Below, piece by piece: positions 23,705 through 30,845 of a stretch of 52,781 nucleotides of DNA. Source of the DNA: JBBKWH01 sp041165345 (lineage in GTDB: Bacteria; Pseudomonadota; Gammaproteobacteria; Pseudomonadales; Moraxellaceae); contig JBEANQ010000001.1 in NCBI GenBank assembly GCA_041165345.1, positions 1-52,781 on the forward strand, written 5' to 3'. Both the position numbers and the translations under genes were made by a program. Under the pieces are notes generated by a model that worked only from the letters and a program-made list of their open reading frames with translations, was not told where the DNA came from and did no database searches. Position 1 is the first letter of the stretch. Each line of letters starts with the position of its first letter.

Positions 23705-23984
23705 TCAAACCGATTGGGTCAGAATCGCCAACATGCGTGACCAAGACAGCGTCAGTGATGCAGACAACCCCATCACAGATGTGAGTGATTGGGATGGTGC
23801 TGTCATGAAAATCGGCACACAGGTCGTCGGTACTGTGCGGACTCGGGGTCTTCAAAAAGCGCCCAAAAAAATTCCAATGACCATTCGGTTGTCGCCAGAA
23901 GTGGTGGCGTATTTTAAAGCCACGGGTGATGGTTGGCAGACCCGTCTGGACATGATTTTGCAGCAATATGTGAAGGCTCATTAA
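23667..23984 (+). CDS. brnA: BrnA family antitoxin
   Basis: A 105-residue antitoxin. The C-terminal part APKKIPMTIRLSPEVVAYFKA is a ribbon-helix-helix DNA-binding domain typical of BrnA, preceded by a flexible acidic region (about residues 1-60) likely to wrap the toxin. The start codon lies inside the end of brnT (38-base overlap), which fits translational coupling. BrnA normally neutralises BrnT and represses the operon through the inverted repeat at 23384-23399. The stop is 30 bases from the end of the convergent NTF2-like gene. Confidence 0.88.
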   Translation: MNKDSTGNTTPIDQTDWVRIANMRDQDSVSDADNPITDVSDWDGAVMKIGTQVVGTVRTRGLQKAPKKIPMTIRLSPEVVAYFKATGDGWQTRLDMILQQYVKAH

Positions 23985-24013
23985 GCCCAGCATCACGCAC
24001 GTTGCGCAGCACA

Positions 24014-24409
24014 TTAATGACGCGACTCAATATCAACATGGTCAGTTGACGCATAAATACGAAGTTGATTGCCACATTTCATCAGGTTATACGACTCGCG
24101 CCAGCGGCTCACAATACGGTGATCATCACGCAGTAGCTCCCAAGTCACGGACGCAACGGCGCTCATATGCCCCAACGGCACAACGTGCAGGGTGTGGAAA
24201 CGACAAGCACGACAGCCTTGCGCGTAGTACATGTTGAGAAACACTTGAAAGTACTGAGCGATTTTTTCTGGCGTATCGAAGACCTGCAACCGACCTTCTG
24301 CGTTGAGTGATGTATACGGAATCGCATAGCGTTGCGCAATGAGTGCGCCATCGAATGCAGAGAAGGCCGTGCAAAACGCGTCAAAGAACTGCTGTATGTC
24401 CGCAGTCAT
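24014..24409 (-). CDS. NTF2-like (SnoaL/DUF4440-type) protein
   Basis: A protein of 131 residues from the ATG at 24409, with an NTF2-like pattern: IQQFFDAFCTAFSAFDGALIAQRYAIPY at the N-terminus, then FLNMYYAQGCRACRFHTLHV and strands VASVTWELLRDDHRIV and SRWRESYNLMKCGNQLRIYASTD. Function unknown; this fold serves enzymes and binding proteins. A longer form could begin at an ATG at 24487 that overlaps the antitoxin stop by four bases, which would make it the third gene of the toxin-antitoxin operon; but its extra 26 residues lie outside the fold. The GGGGGA run before 24409 is closer than usual. The start is uncertain. Confidence 0.65.
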   Translation of the reverse strand: MTADIQQFFDAFCTAFSAFDGALIAQRYAIPYTSLNAEGRLQVFDTPEKIAQYFQVFLNMYYAQGCRACRFHTLHVVPLGHMSAVASVTWELLRDDHRIVSRWRESYNLMKCGNQLRIYASTDHVDIESRH

Positions 24410-24483
24410 TCCCCCTTTGTGTTGCATCGTGGTTTTGCTCACTGTGTTGTCAAAAAATCTCACCACTCTGATGTAGGGTTGAT

Positions 24484-24816
24484 TCATGCCAACGGATCGC
24501 GCAATCCATCAATATCTGCAAAATGGGTAATTCGTACTGAGCCATCAGCAAACCGTGCAATCACATCCAGTTGTCCACCCATGGCCTCGATATGACTACG
24601 GAGCGTAGACAAATACATGTCAGTACGTTTTTCAAGCTTCGCAATAGCAGGTTGTTGAACATGCAAGAGTTCGGCCATTACTTTTTGAGATAAGCCTCGC
24701 GCTTGTCGCAGTTCTTGCAAGGGCATGTCTTGGATCATGGTATGCGCCAACGCATCAGCGCGTTGTTGTGCATCAACGGGCATACGCGCACGGAGTTCAG
24801 AAAATTTCTTAGCCAT
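24484..24816 (-). CDS. XRE/HigA-type antitoxin
   Basis: A 110-residue protein with an XRE helix-turn-helix (residues about 30-80: LQELRQARGLSQKVMAELLHVQQPAIAKLEKRTDMY). The C-terminal part (LDVIARFADGSVRITHFADID) is beta-rich. It is preceded by the toxin gene with a TAATG stop/start overlap, as in HigB-HigA and related toxin-first pairs. It would neutralise the toxin and repress the operon. No Cys-rich zinc domain is present, so it is not MqsA-type. The stop overlaps a possible start of the NTF2-like gene. Confidence 0.88.
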   Translation of the reverse strand: MAKKFSELRARMPVDAQQRADALAHTMIQDMPLQELRQARGLSQKVMAELLHVQQPAIAKLEKRTDMYLSTLRSHIEAMGGQLDVIARFADGSVRITHFADIDGLRDPLA

Positions 24817-25175
24817 TACAATAAGCCCTCATGTTTAAGTTGCTCAAGATGATCTTGATACAACTGATCTGCAATAGGAATGTGTGTGTCATACCAACGA
24901 CCATCCCCAGTTTTGTCACCCGCAATCAACAGTATTGCCGCGCGCCGAGGGTCAAAGGCATAAAGTGTTCTAAATGGCCGACCTTGGTGCTGTGTTCTGA
25001 GTTCACGCATATGCCCATGTTTTGAGCCATTGATGCCACTACTATGCGGAAATTTTAAGTTCGCCCCAAAATGCTCCAGTAAGGCGACAGAGGCCGAAAT
25101 AGAGGTTTGTTCATCAACAGTGAGACCATGCCACCACGTCTCAAATTCGTCGGTGTATTCAACTTCCCATGACAT
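24816..25175 (-). CDS. RelE/HigB-type toxin (Gp49-like)
   Basis: A 119-residue toxin of the phage-derived Gp49-like/HigB group. It has EVEYTDEFETWWHGL near the N-terminus, the MRELRTQHQGRPFRTLYAFD strand and AAILLIAGDKTGDGRWYD near the end, typical of RelE-fold ribosome-dependent mRNA interferases. The ATG at 25175 is chosen; a TTG three codons upstream is also in frame. It precedes the antitoxin in an overlapping TAATG arrangement. A near-consensus promoter lies upstream. Confidence 0.88.
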   Translation of the reverse strand: MSWEVEYTDEFETWWHGLTVDEQTSISASVALLEHFGANLKFPHSSGINGSKHGHMRELRTQHQGRPFRTLYAFDPRRAAILLIAGDKTGDGRWYDTHIPIADQLYQDHLEQLKHEGLL

Positions 25176-25193
25176 GTGATGCAAACCAAATAT

Positions 25194-25235
25194 ATTCCAT
25201 TGAAGGAATGTATGCGCAGGCTGTCATTGTGTCAA
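25194..25235 (-). promoter_or_regulatory. Promoter and operator of the HigBA-type operon
   Basis: On the minus strand TTGACA (25230-25235) and TACATT (25207-25212) are spaced 17 bases apart, near consensus. ATTCC-TTCAAT-GGAAT (25194-25209) overlaps the -10, a likely site for autorepression by the antitoxin. Confidence 0.7.
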
Positions 25236-25380
25236 TCTGTTGGTTGGTAGGCGTGAAATAGATCACAGTCTTTCAATTGACCCAATTCGCAGCGCTTGAG
25301 CCAGAAATGAGCATAAATGCCCTGTTCTTTTGGCCGCAATCTTTTAGGGTAGGGGCATCTTTTACAGTGGGGCGTGGCGT

Positions 25381-26229
25381 ATGCGCAAAACCGACAGTTC
25401 AAGCATCAGTTTTACCGCCTACTACACCGGCGAAGTCTGGCGGCAACATGGCCTATCGTCTGACGTGTTTGCCACCCGTACAGGTCGTGTGCTGTACACC
25501 TTGGGTCGTCCCGTTGAAGCCATTGCGCAAACCTTGGCGGGGGCGTCTATTGGCACAACCTTGCTTCAGCGGCATCACATCATTGATGCGATTGTGAAAC
25601 GCGCCATTGAGCAACAAGGGGTGTGCCAAGTGGTCGAAATCGCCTGTGGTCTGTCGCCGCGTGGGGTGCGTTTATGTGCCCAATACCCCCATGTGCACTA
25701 TATCGAAGCCGACCTGCCCGACATGGCCGCCCATAAGCGTCAGTTGCTGCAACAGCATGGCGTGCTGAGTGCGCGGCATCGGGTGGTGGAGATCAATATT
25801 TTAGACCACCAAGGTGCACAGTCGGTTGCGGCGGTGTTTGCCCAGCATCTCGACCCCACCCGCAAAACCTTGGTGATTACCGAAGGCTTGGTCAATTATT
25901 TTGAACTGGCGGTGATCTCAGAATTTTGGCAGCGGCTGGCGCTGGCATTGGGTGGTTTTCCGCTTGGGGGCTATGTCACCGACCTGTACCCCAATTTGAC
26001 AGGGCATCCGATTGTTCGGTTGTCGCAGGGCTTTAAGCGCAGCTTAGCATGGGCGACCCGCAGTGCAGTGACCTTGCATTTTCATGATACTGCGGCCATA
26101 CAGGCAGGCTTTGTGGCTTGTGGTTTTGCCACCTGTACGGTTCATCAGCCCGAAGCCTACGCGGGCGTTTTGCCCCTGCCCACATCCAAAATCGCCAGCC
26201 TTGTGCGCGTGATTGAAAACTGGGTCTAG
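25381..26229 (+). CDS. Class I SAM-dependent methyltransferase, LCMT-like
   Basis: A 282-residue protein similar to the leucine carboxyl methyltransferase/PPM1 group: an N-terminal helical part (SFTAYYTGEVWRQHGLSSDVFA), the SAM-binding motif VVEIACGLSPRGVRL, then HYIEADLPDMAAHKR, and LVITEGLVNYFEL after the third strand. In this group the substrate is usually a carboxyl or hydroxyl acceptor; here it is unknown. It lies alone, 152 bases or more from neighbours. The start at 25381 lacks a strong ribosome binding site, so a shorter version is possible. Confidence 0.75.
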   Translation: MRKTDSSSISFTAYYTGEVWRQHGLSSDVFATRTGRVLYTLGRPVEAIAQTLAGASIGTTLLQRHHIIDAIVKRAIEQQGVCQVVEIACGLSPRGVRLCAQYPHVHYIEADLPDMAAHKRQLLQQHGVLSARHRVVEINILDHQGAQSVAAVFAQHLDPTRKTLVITEGLVNYFELAVISEFWQRLALALGGFPLGGYVTDLYPNLTGHPIVRLSQGFKRSLAWATRSAVTLHFHDTAAIQAGFVACGFATCTVHQPEAYAGVLPLPTSKIASLVRVIENWV

Positions 26230-26362
26230 ACGGAACGTTTTTTCGCTTTTGCTGCAATATCATGGCCGGTCGTCAAAATCCGATGACCTGCGACGACCCG
26301 AATTGTATGCCTCTGTCAGCTGTGCATAAATAGAGCATCAACAGGATGACTGATCATCAGCT

Positions 26363-26821
26363 ATGAAAATTTCACTCCATGTGCTGATCTCTGCGTTAAT
26401 TGCAGCCTTTATCTATTGGGGCTATTTGGCCTATCAAGACGAGCCGATCAACACCACTTTGCTGGTGCAGCAATGGAATATTGAATTGGCGTTGCCCACT
26501 GTTGACGAGGCTACAACCCGTGTTGATGAGCTAACGGTGGTTGGCAAGACCATCATCGTAAAATATCAATGGCTGAAATATCATGGCTTTACCCTAGATA
26601 AAGCCGCCAGACCGGCGTTGTCGGAAAGTGTCCATCAATTGTTATGCCCATTTTTTATTCGCGACCCAAATTTTGCCAAACAGTTTGAGACCGACCAGCT
26701 GCATATTGAAGCCAAATATTTTAACGCCAATGGTCTCATTTTAATGATTATTCCATTCGATCCTGCACGGTGTGCTGTGACACATCCCCCCAAGCCTACC
26801 CCCGTATCTGCTCAAGGATAG
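26363..26821 (+). CDS. Hypothetical membrane-anchored protein
   Basis: A 152-residue protein I do not recognise. The N-terminal hydrophobic segment (residues 6-23) is probably a single anchor, leaving about 125 residues outside the inner membrane. The soluble part has no motif I can name; two Cys (QLLCPFF and ARCAV) could pair. The C-terminus is Pro-rich (PPKPTPVSAQG). The gene is followed after ten bases by another membrane-protein gene, so both are probably one operon. Confidence 0.65.
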   Translation: MKISLHVLISALIAAFIYWGYLAYQDEPINTTLLVQQWNIELALPTVDEATTRVDELTVVGKTIIVKYQWLKYHGFTLDKAARPALSESVHQLLCPFFIRDPNFAKQFETDQLHIEAKYFNANGLILMIIPFDPARCAVTHPPKPTPVSAQG

Positions 26822-26831
26822 GAGCGACATC

Positions 26832-27197
26832 ATGACCAATACCCGCCGTTGGGCTTCTAGCCCAGACGATGCCATGGTTGACGCCATCAAAACCGGTGTG
26901 GGTCAAAAACTCGCCGCATTGGCTGTCGTGGTGTACTGCATTGCCACTGTATTAATGCAACAGTGGCAAGAGTTTCACTTGAGTCTTTATTTGGCCATTT
27001 GGGGGATGGTCATGTCGATGATGGCTGTGTGGTTGGTGGGCAAGGGGTTAGATTTTCCGTTGTGGGGTCGGCTGTTGGCTTTACTGTGCTTATTTATTCC
27101 ATTTGCCAACATGATGATTTTAATTTCATTAAGTGTACGGGCGACCAGTGCGTTGCGTGCCGCAGGTTATGACGTGGGCTTATTTGGGGCGCGTTAG
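26832..27197 (+). CDS. Hypothetical three-pass membrane protein
   Basis: A 121-residue protein with an N-terminal polar part, then three hydrophobic segments (about residues 27-43, 49-69 and 77-100). No motif recognised. AGGAG eight bases before the ATG supports the start. It is in an apparent operon with the preceding anchored protein. No functional hint. Confidence 0.65.
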   Translation: MTNTRRWASSPDDAMVDAIKTGVGQKLAALAVVVYCIATVLMQQWQEFHLSLYLAIWGMVMSMMAVWLVGKGLDFPLWGRLLALLCLFIPFANMMILISLSVRATSALRAAGYDVGLFGAR

Positions 27198-27389
27198 CGT
27201 GGCGTCATGCTGTATCCATACCCGCGCCTGAAGTGGGGTGTTGATTGATACAGCAACAACAGATAATCAACCGGTTGTTACACTCCTGTTAGGGTGTCTA
27301 ACACAATCATGTATTCATTGTGGTTTTTTATATCTTGTCAGACATAAACCGTGCTGCATATCACAAAAAAGACTAGTTTAAAGCCAATG

Positions 27390-27422
27390 CACAGGGTCTG
27401 AAAAAATATTCAGATGCCTGTG
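27390..27422 (+). other. Long imperfect hairpin in the leader of the small membrane protein
   Basis: CACAGG-G-TCTGAA-AAAATA-TTCAGA-TG-CCTGTG gives twelve paired bases with small bulges and ends 37 bases before the start of the 57-residue protein. It may be a leader hairpin or an operator; no T-tract follows. Confidence 0.4.
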
Positions 27423-27459
27423 TTGGGGTGTTTAACCTTGTTTGATTGGAGTCACGATC

Positions 27460-27633
27460 ATGTCATTACTGCTTGAAATTCCGATGTTTGTTTACGTTGG
27501 CCTAATGATCTTGGCCGCCATGGTGCTGGGTCGTTTTGCCACAGTGCTGGCCGACCGTTTTCGTCGCCCCGAAGATCGTAGTGCGGTCTCGCCACATGGT
27601 ACTCATCGTGGTTTGCACTGTCGGGTGCATTAA
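27460..27633 (+). CDS. Small single-pass membrane protein
   Basis: A 57-residue protein: a hydrophobic segment at about residues 4-26 (LLEIPMFVYVGLMILAAMVLG) and a basic/polar tail (RFATVLADRFRRPEDRS). Short single-pass proteins of this sort are often regulators of membrane complexes, but nothing here says which. The ATG at 27460 has GGAG eight bases upstream, so I prefer it to the upstream TTG. It stands alone. Confidence 0.55.
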   Translation: MSLLLEIPMFVYVGLMILAAMVLGRFATVLADRFRRPEDRSAVSPHGTHRGLHCRVH

Positions 27634-27804
27634 GCCCAAGGTCAGATCAGTACCACGATGATTGCGATGGTGCTGATAAACCCATTCGGTGTGTCGGTGA
27701 CCGCCGGATGGTGTAATAAGCCAGCGAATATTTGCGTAGGCGTCATGCCGGATTCACACCAGACGTGACAGAATGCCCTGACTTTTTTGTGCAGGATGTG
27801 GGTC

Positions 27805-28353
27805 ATGTCAGAGAACCAACAAGTCGCCTTGTCAAAAGCGATTGCCGCGCTGGACGTGGATGCCGTAAAAGCCTTGCTGAGTGCAGGCGCAAACCCCAAT
27901 TTTTTGGATGACGAACAAGGCCCGCCTTTGACGCAAATTTGCGACCAGTTGTTTGACTGGTGGGAAGCGGTGGTCAATGGTTACGAAACCGAAACCCCGT
28001 TGTCTGATGCCGAAAAAGCCGCCTTGCTCACGCCGTATCAACAAATTATTGACGCACTGATTGCCGCCAATGCCAATGTGCATTTGTGGGATGCGGTCGA
28101 GTTTTTTGGACCATTGTGGGACGCGGCCAGTGCGGCTTGCGTGCCGGTGGTACAGCAACTGTTAGATGCAGGCGTCAACCCCAATACCCGCGACGACGAC
28201 GGCATGACCATTTTATCGTCGATTAGTGACTTGTGGTTTGATGTCGACTTTGACTTGGTCGAGTGGGGCGATGCGCTTCCCGAAGAAGCCGAAACCCTAC
28301 AATTGTTGCGTGCGCGTGGTGCAAAAACCACTGGCGAGTGGGCTGAAAGCTAA
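27805..28353 (+). CDS. Ankyrin-repeat protein
   Basis: A 182-residue cytosolic protein with ankyrin-like repeats: DVDAVKALLSAGANPNFLDDE, later CVPVVQQLLDAGVNPNTRDDD with DGMTIL, and a final ETLQLLRARGAK. Intervening segments (about 50 residues around DWWEAVVNGYE) depart from the repeat, so it has two clear repeats and one or two degenerate ones. Acidic overall. Such proteins usually mediate protein-protein contacts; the partner is unknown. The ATG at 27805 is supported by AGGA nine bases upstream; ATG at 27796 is an alternative. A strong terminator follows. Confidence 0.8.
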   Translation: MSENQQVALSKAIAALDVDAVKALLSAGANPNFLDDEQGPPLTQICDQLFDWWEAVVNGYETETPLSDAEKAALLTPYQQIIDALIAANANVHLWDAVEFFGPLWDAASAACVPVVQQLLDAGVNPNTRDDDGMTILSSISDLWFDVDFDLVEWGDALPEEAETLQLLRARGAKTTGEWAES

Positions 28354-28374
28354 GCACTGATTAGCCCGTACCTC

Positions 28375-28404
28375 AAAAGGAGATCCCGTGGATCTCCTTT
28401 TTTT
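28375..28404 (+). terminator. Intrinsic terminator after the ankyrin gene
   Basis: A 12-bp perfect stem AAAAGGAGATCC / GGATCTCCTTTT with loop CGT and T-run. Confidence 0.95.
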
Positions 28405-28705
28405 ATGGCTAATGCGGGTGGGGTCGTGGCTTGCCAGTTTAATTGCACAACTGTCCTTATATTATGCATTTTTTTTATTAATGGACGATTATTTATTTTC
28501 GATCAATATATATTATGTCGACTGGTTCCTGTATGAATAAACGTTCGTCGGATGAATCATTCAGGTGGACTAGTGGAATGGAAAATATTAAAAAACATCA
28601 CTAGTATTCGCTTGATCGCAATCGCGGATGATTGCGCATGGAATATCAAAAACAACCAACAGAATAAGATCGAGAGATCTATTCTATTGATGAAGGATTC
28701 AACAT
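28405..28705 (+). promoter_or_regulatory. Lipase upstream region
   Basis: This AT-rich stretch of 301 bases has no gene. It contains a 7-bp inverted repeat CGCAATC-GCGGAT-GATTGCG (28617-28636) and an imperfect hairpin AGAATAAGATC-GAGA-GATCT-ATTCT (28661-28685) ending 6 bases before the lipase ribosome binding site, so it could hide or expose it. I found no clear sigma-54 -24/-12 pair, although that class drives lipA in Pseudomonas. Confidence 0.45.
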
Positions 28706-29626
28706 ATGCGTCAAAATACCATCATGGCCGCCATGCTCATGAGCGCAGCCGTATTATTAACCACACCTGTGCATGCTGCATCAACGTATGCTCAAACCAA
28801 ATATCCTGTGGTATTGGCCCATGGCATGTTTGGCTGGGACACCATGCTGGGTGTGGTGGACTACTGGTATGGCATTCCTGCTGACCTCAAACAAAGTGGC
28901 GCAAATGTCTACACCACCCAAGTCTCTGGTTTAGAGAGTTCAGAGGTTCGCGGCGAGCAATTGCTTAAGCAAGTCAATGAAATTTTAGCCATTAGTGGTC
29001 AGGCTAAGGTGAATTTGATTGGTCATAGTCACGGCGGGCATTCTGTTCGTTATGTTGCAGCAGCGATTCCTAGCAAGGTGGCCTCAGTCACAGGAATGGC
29101 CAGCCCTGTTAAAGGTGCGCCAATGGCCGATTTGATCGTCAATGGGGGCACAGCAGGTACGGTTGGCACAAAAGTCTTGCAAGGGTTGGGGCAGATTCTC
29201 AACGTGATTGCAGGGGGGCAAGGCTTAGATGTGAATGCAAACAAAAGCTTAGTGTCATTGTCGACGGCTGGTTCAGCAGCGTTTACTGCCAAATATCCTC
29301 AAGGTGTGCCCACCACTGCGTGTGGTGAAGGCGCATATGAGGTGAACGGCGTGCGTTATTATTCATTTGGCGGCGTGTCTCCAAAAACCAATAGCCTTGA
29401 TATCTTAGATGGTGCTGTAGGCTTGGTTTCGCTGGCATTTCAAGGGCAAGACAACGATGGTTTTGTTGGGCGTTGCAGTAGTCATTTGGGTAAAGTAGTT
29501 CGTGATAACTACAACATGAACCATATTGATTTTATGAATCACGTTTTTGGTCTTCATGCGGCAGATACTGATCCAAAAGAGGTTTACCGTACACAATTAA
29601 ACCGCCTTAAACTCGCAGGTCTATAA
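28706..29626 (+). CDS. lip: Secreted triacylglycerol lipase, family I.1
   Basis: A 306-residue lipase like that of Pseudomonas. A signal peptide (about residues 1-24, ending VHA) is followed by the mature N-terminus. The oxyanion hole follows LAHGMFGWD; the catalytic Ser108 is in GHSHGG, Asp251 in QDNDGFVG and His273 in NMNHID, and a disulfide pair is likely between the Cys in TTACGEG and that in GRCSSH. It would hydrolyse long-chain triglycerides outside the cell after type II secretion. The adjacent foldase gene supports class I.1/I.2. AAGGA nine bases upstream supports the start. Confidence 0.96.
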   Translation: MRQNTIMAAMLMSAAVLLTTPVHAASTYAQTKYPVVLAHGMFGWDTMLGVVDYWYGIPADLKQSGANVYTTQVSGLESSEVRGEQLLKQVNEILAISGQAKVNLIGHSHGGHSVRYVAAAIPSKVASVTGMASPVKGAPMADLIVNGGTAGTVGTKVLQGLGQILNVIAGGQGLDVNANKSLVSLSTAGSAAFTAKYPQGVPTTACGEGAYEVNGVRYYSFGGVSPKTNSLDILDGAVGLVSLAFQGQDNDGFVGRCSSHLGKVVRDNYNMNHIDFMNHVFGLHAADTDPKEVYRTQLNRLKLAGL

Positions 29627-29632
29627 TATGGT

Positions 29633-29670
29633 CTTGGTTATATCGTTATTGATATAACCAAGTCTTTTTT
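29633..29670 (+). terminator. Strong intrinsic terminator between lipase and foldase genes
   Basis: A 12-bp perfect stem CTTGGTTATATC / GATATAACCAAG with loop GTTATT and a T-tract, lying inside the gap of a gene pair normally expressed together. It should reduce foldase transcription relative to the lipase. Confidence 0.95.
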
Positions 29671-29686
29671 GTGGTATGGAGTTTAT

Positions 29687-30745
29687 ATGAACCAAAAGGC
29701 GATTTATGTTTTCGTCGGATTAGTCGTGTCCGTCTTTTTAATATCGGCGATTCTTCAATTAAAGCCCAAGACCGATTTAGTACACACGGGTCAACGCTCG
29801 CCTTCTTTTTTTGCAGGTGAGGCAACAGCGCTTGCACCAGTCGATTCCACCCGCACGTCATCGGCAGCACTACGCTTTGTCACTGGTCTGGAGCAGTTGC
29901 CAGCATCGTTGCGTGACACTACGGTTGATGGTGAGCTTGCTGTAGATGCACAAGGCAATTTGATCGTGAGTCATGCTGTGCGCCAGTTGTTTGATTATTT
30001 TTTATCGGCCATTGGTGAAGAAGATCAAACCACATTGACACAGCGCATTCGGGCATACATTCGACAGCACCTCAAGGCTCCTGCACAAGCACAAGCCGAG
30101 GCACTGTTGGATCAATACTTGGCCTATCAACAGGCGCTCAAACATATTCCTGCATTAGATGGGGATCCCATGAAGGAATTGGCTCAAGTTCGCCAACAAA
30201 AACAGCAGATTGCCAGTATCAGATCTCAGTATTTTGATCCACTCACCATCAGTGCTTTTTTTGGTGATGAAGATGCTTATGATCAATACACTTTGGCACG
30301 TTTAGACGTGTTAAATGATCCGCAGCTGAGTACCGCAGAAAAAGCCAAACGCGTCAGCGCACTGCTGGCGACACTTGCACCCCAGATGCAAGATGACCTT
30401 AAAGCGGTCAATCAATATCAAGATTTAACGGCATTGACGAAAGAGTGGAAAGCCCAGTCGGGAAGTCCACAAGCCTTACGCCAATTGCGTGAGTCGGTGG
30501 TGGGTGTCGCCGCGACAGATCGTTTGGAGACGCTGGATCAAGAGGTGGCAGCGTGGGATCAGCGAGTCAATGCCTACTTAGCCCAACGGGATGCGTTGCA
30601 CAAACAAACCAGCTTGGCTGAGACTGACCGACAACAAGCGATTGAGCAGCTCAAGCAGCGCTTGTTTAGCGCTCAAGAGCAGGTTCGGATTGATGCCTTA
30701 GAGCGCATTCACGACCAAGGTTTACACGTGGATGAGAACGGATGA
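29687..30745 (+). CDS. lifO: Lipase-specific foldase (Lif)
   Basis: A 352-residue inner-membrane-anchored steric chaperone. An N-terminal hydrophobic anchor (about residues 5-22) is followed by a variable Ala/Pro-type linker and the helical foldase domain with the hallmark motif RQLFDYFLSAIGE. Later segments (QEQVRIDALERI) are typical of the family. It folds the neighbouring lipase in the periplasm before secretion. The ATG at 29687 has GGAG upstream and directly follows the terminator T-tract; readthrough or a weak internal promoter must supply it. Confidence 0.94.
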   Translation: MNQKAIYVFVGLVVSVFLISAILQLKPKTDLVHTGQRSPSFFAGEATALAPVDSTRTSSAALRFVTGLEQLPASLRDTTVDGELAVDAQGNLIVSHAVRQLFDYFLSAIGEEDQTTLTQRIRAYIRQHLKAPAQAQAEALLDQYLAYQQALKHIPALDGDPMKELAQVRQQKQQIASIRSQYFDPLTISAFFGDEDAYDQYTLARLDVLNDPQLSTAEKAKRVSALLATLAPQMQDDLKAVNQYQDLTALTKEWKAQSGSPQALRQLRESVVGVAATDRLETLDQEVAAWDQRVNAYLAQRDALHKQTSLAETDRQQAIEQLKQRLFSAQEQVRIDALERIHDQGLHVDENG

Positions 30746-30845
30746 GGGGCTGTTATGGTGCGCCAAATCCTGACGCGCCTGCATCGCCTACAGGGTCAAA
30801 ACCGTCTATGATCGGGACAATTTCTGCAACACCCACATCGCCCTT

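Noticed and set aside
28405..28705. Sigma-54 promoter for the lipase
   Set aside because: No GG-N10-GC element with acceptable -24/-12 match was visible.
28552..28884. Open frame overlapping the lipase start
   Set aside because: Different frame from the lipase, no family pattern, and it overlaps a well-supported signal peptide.
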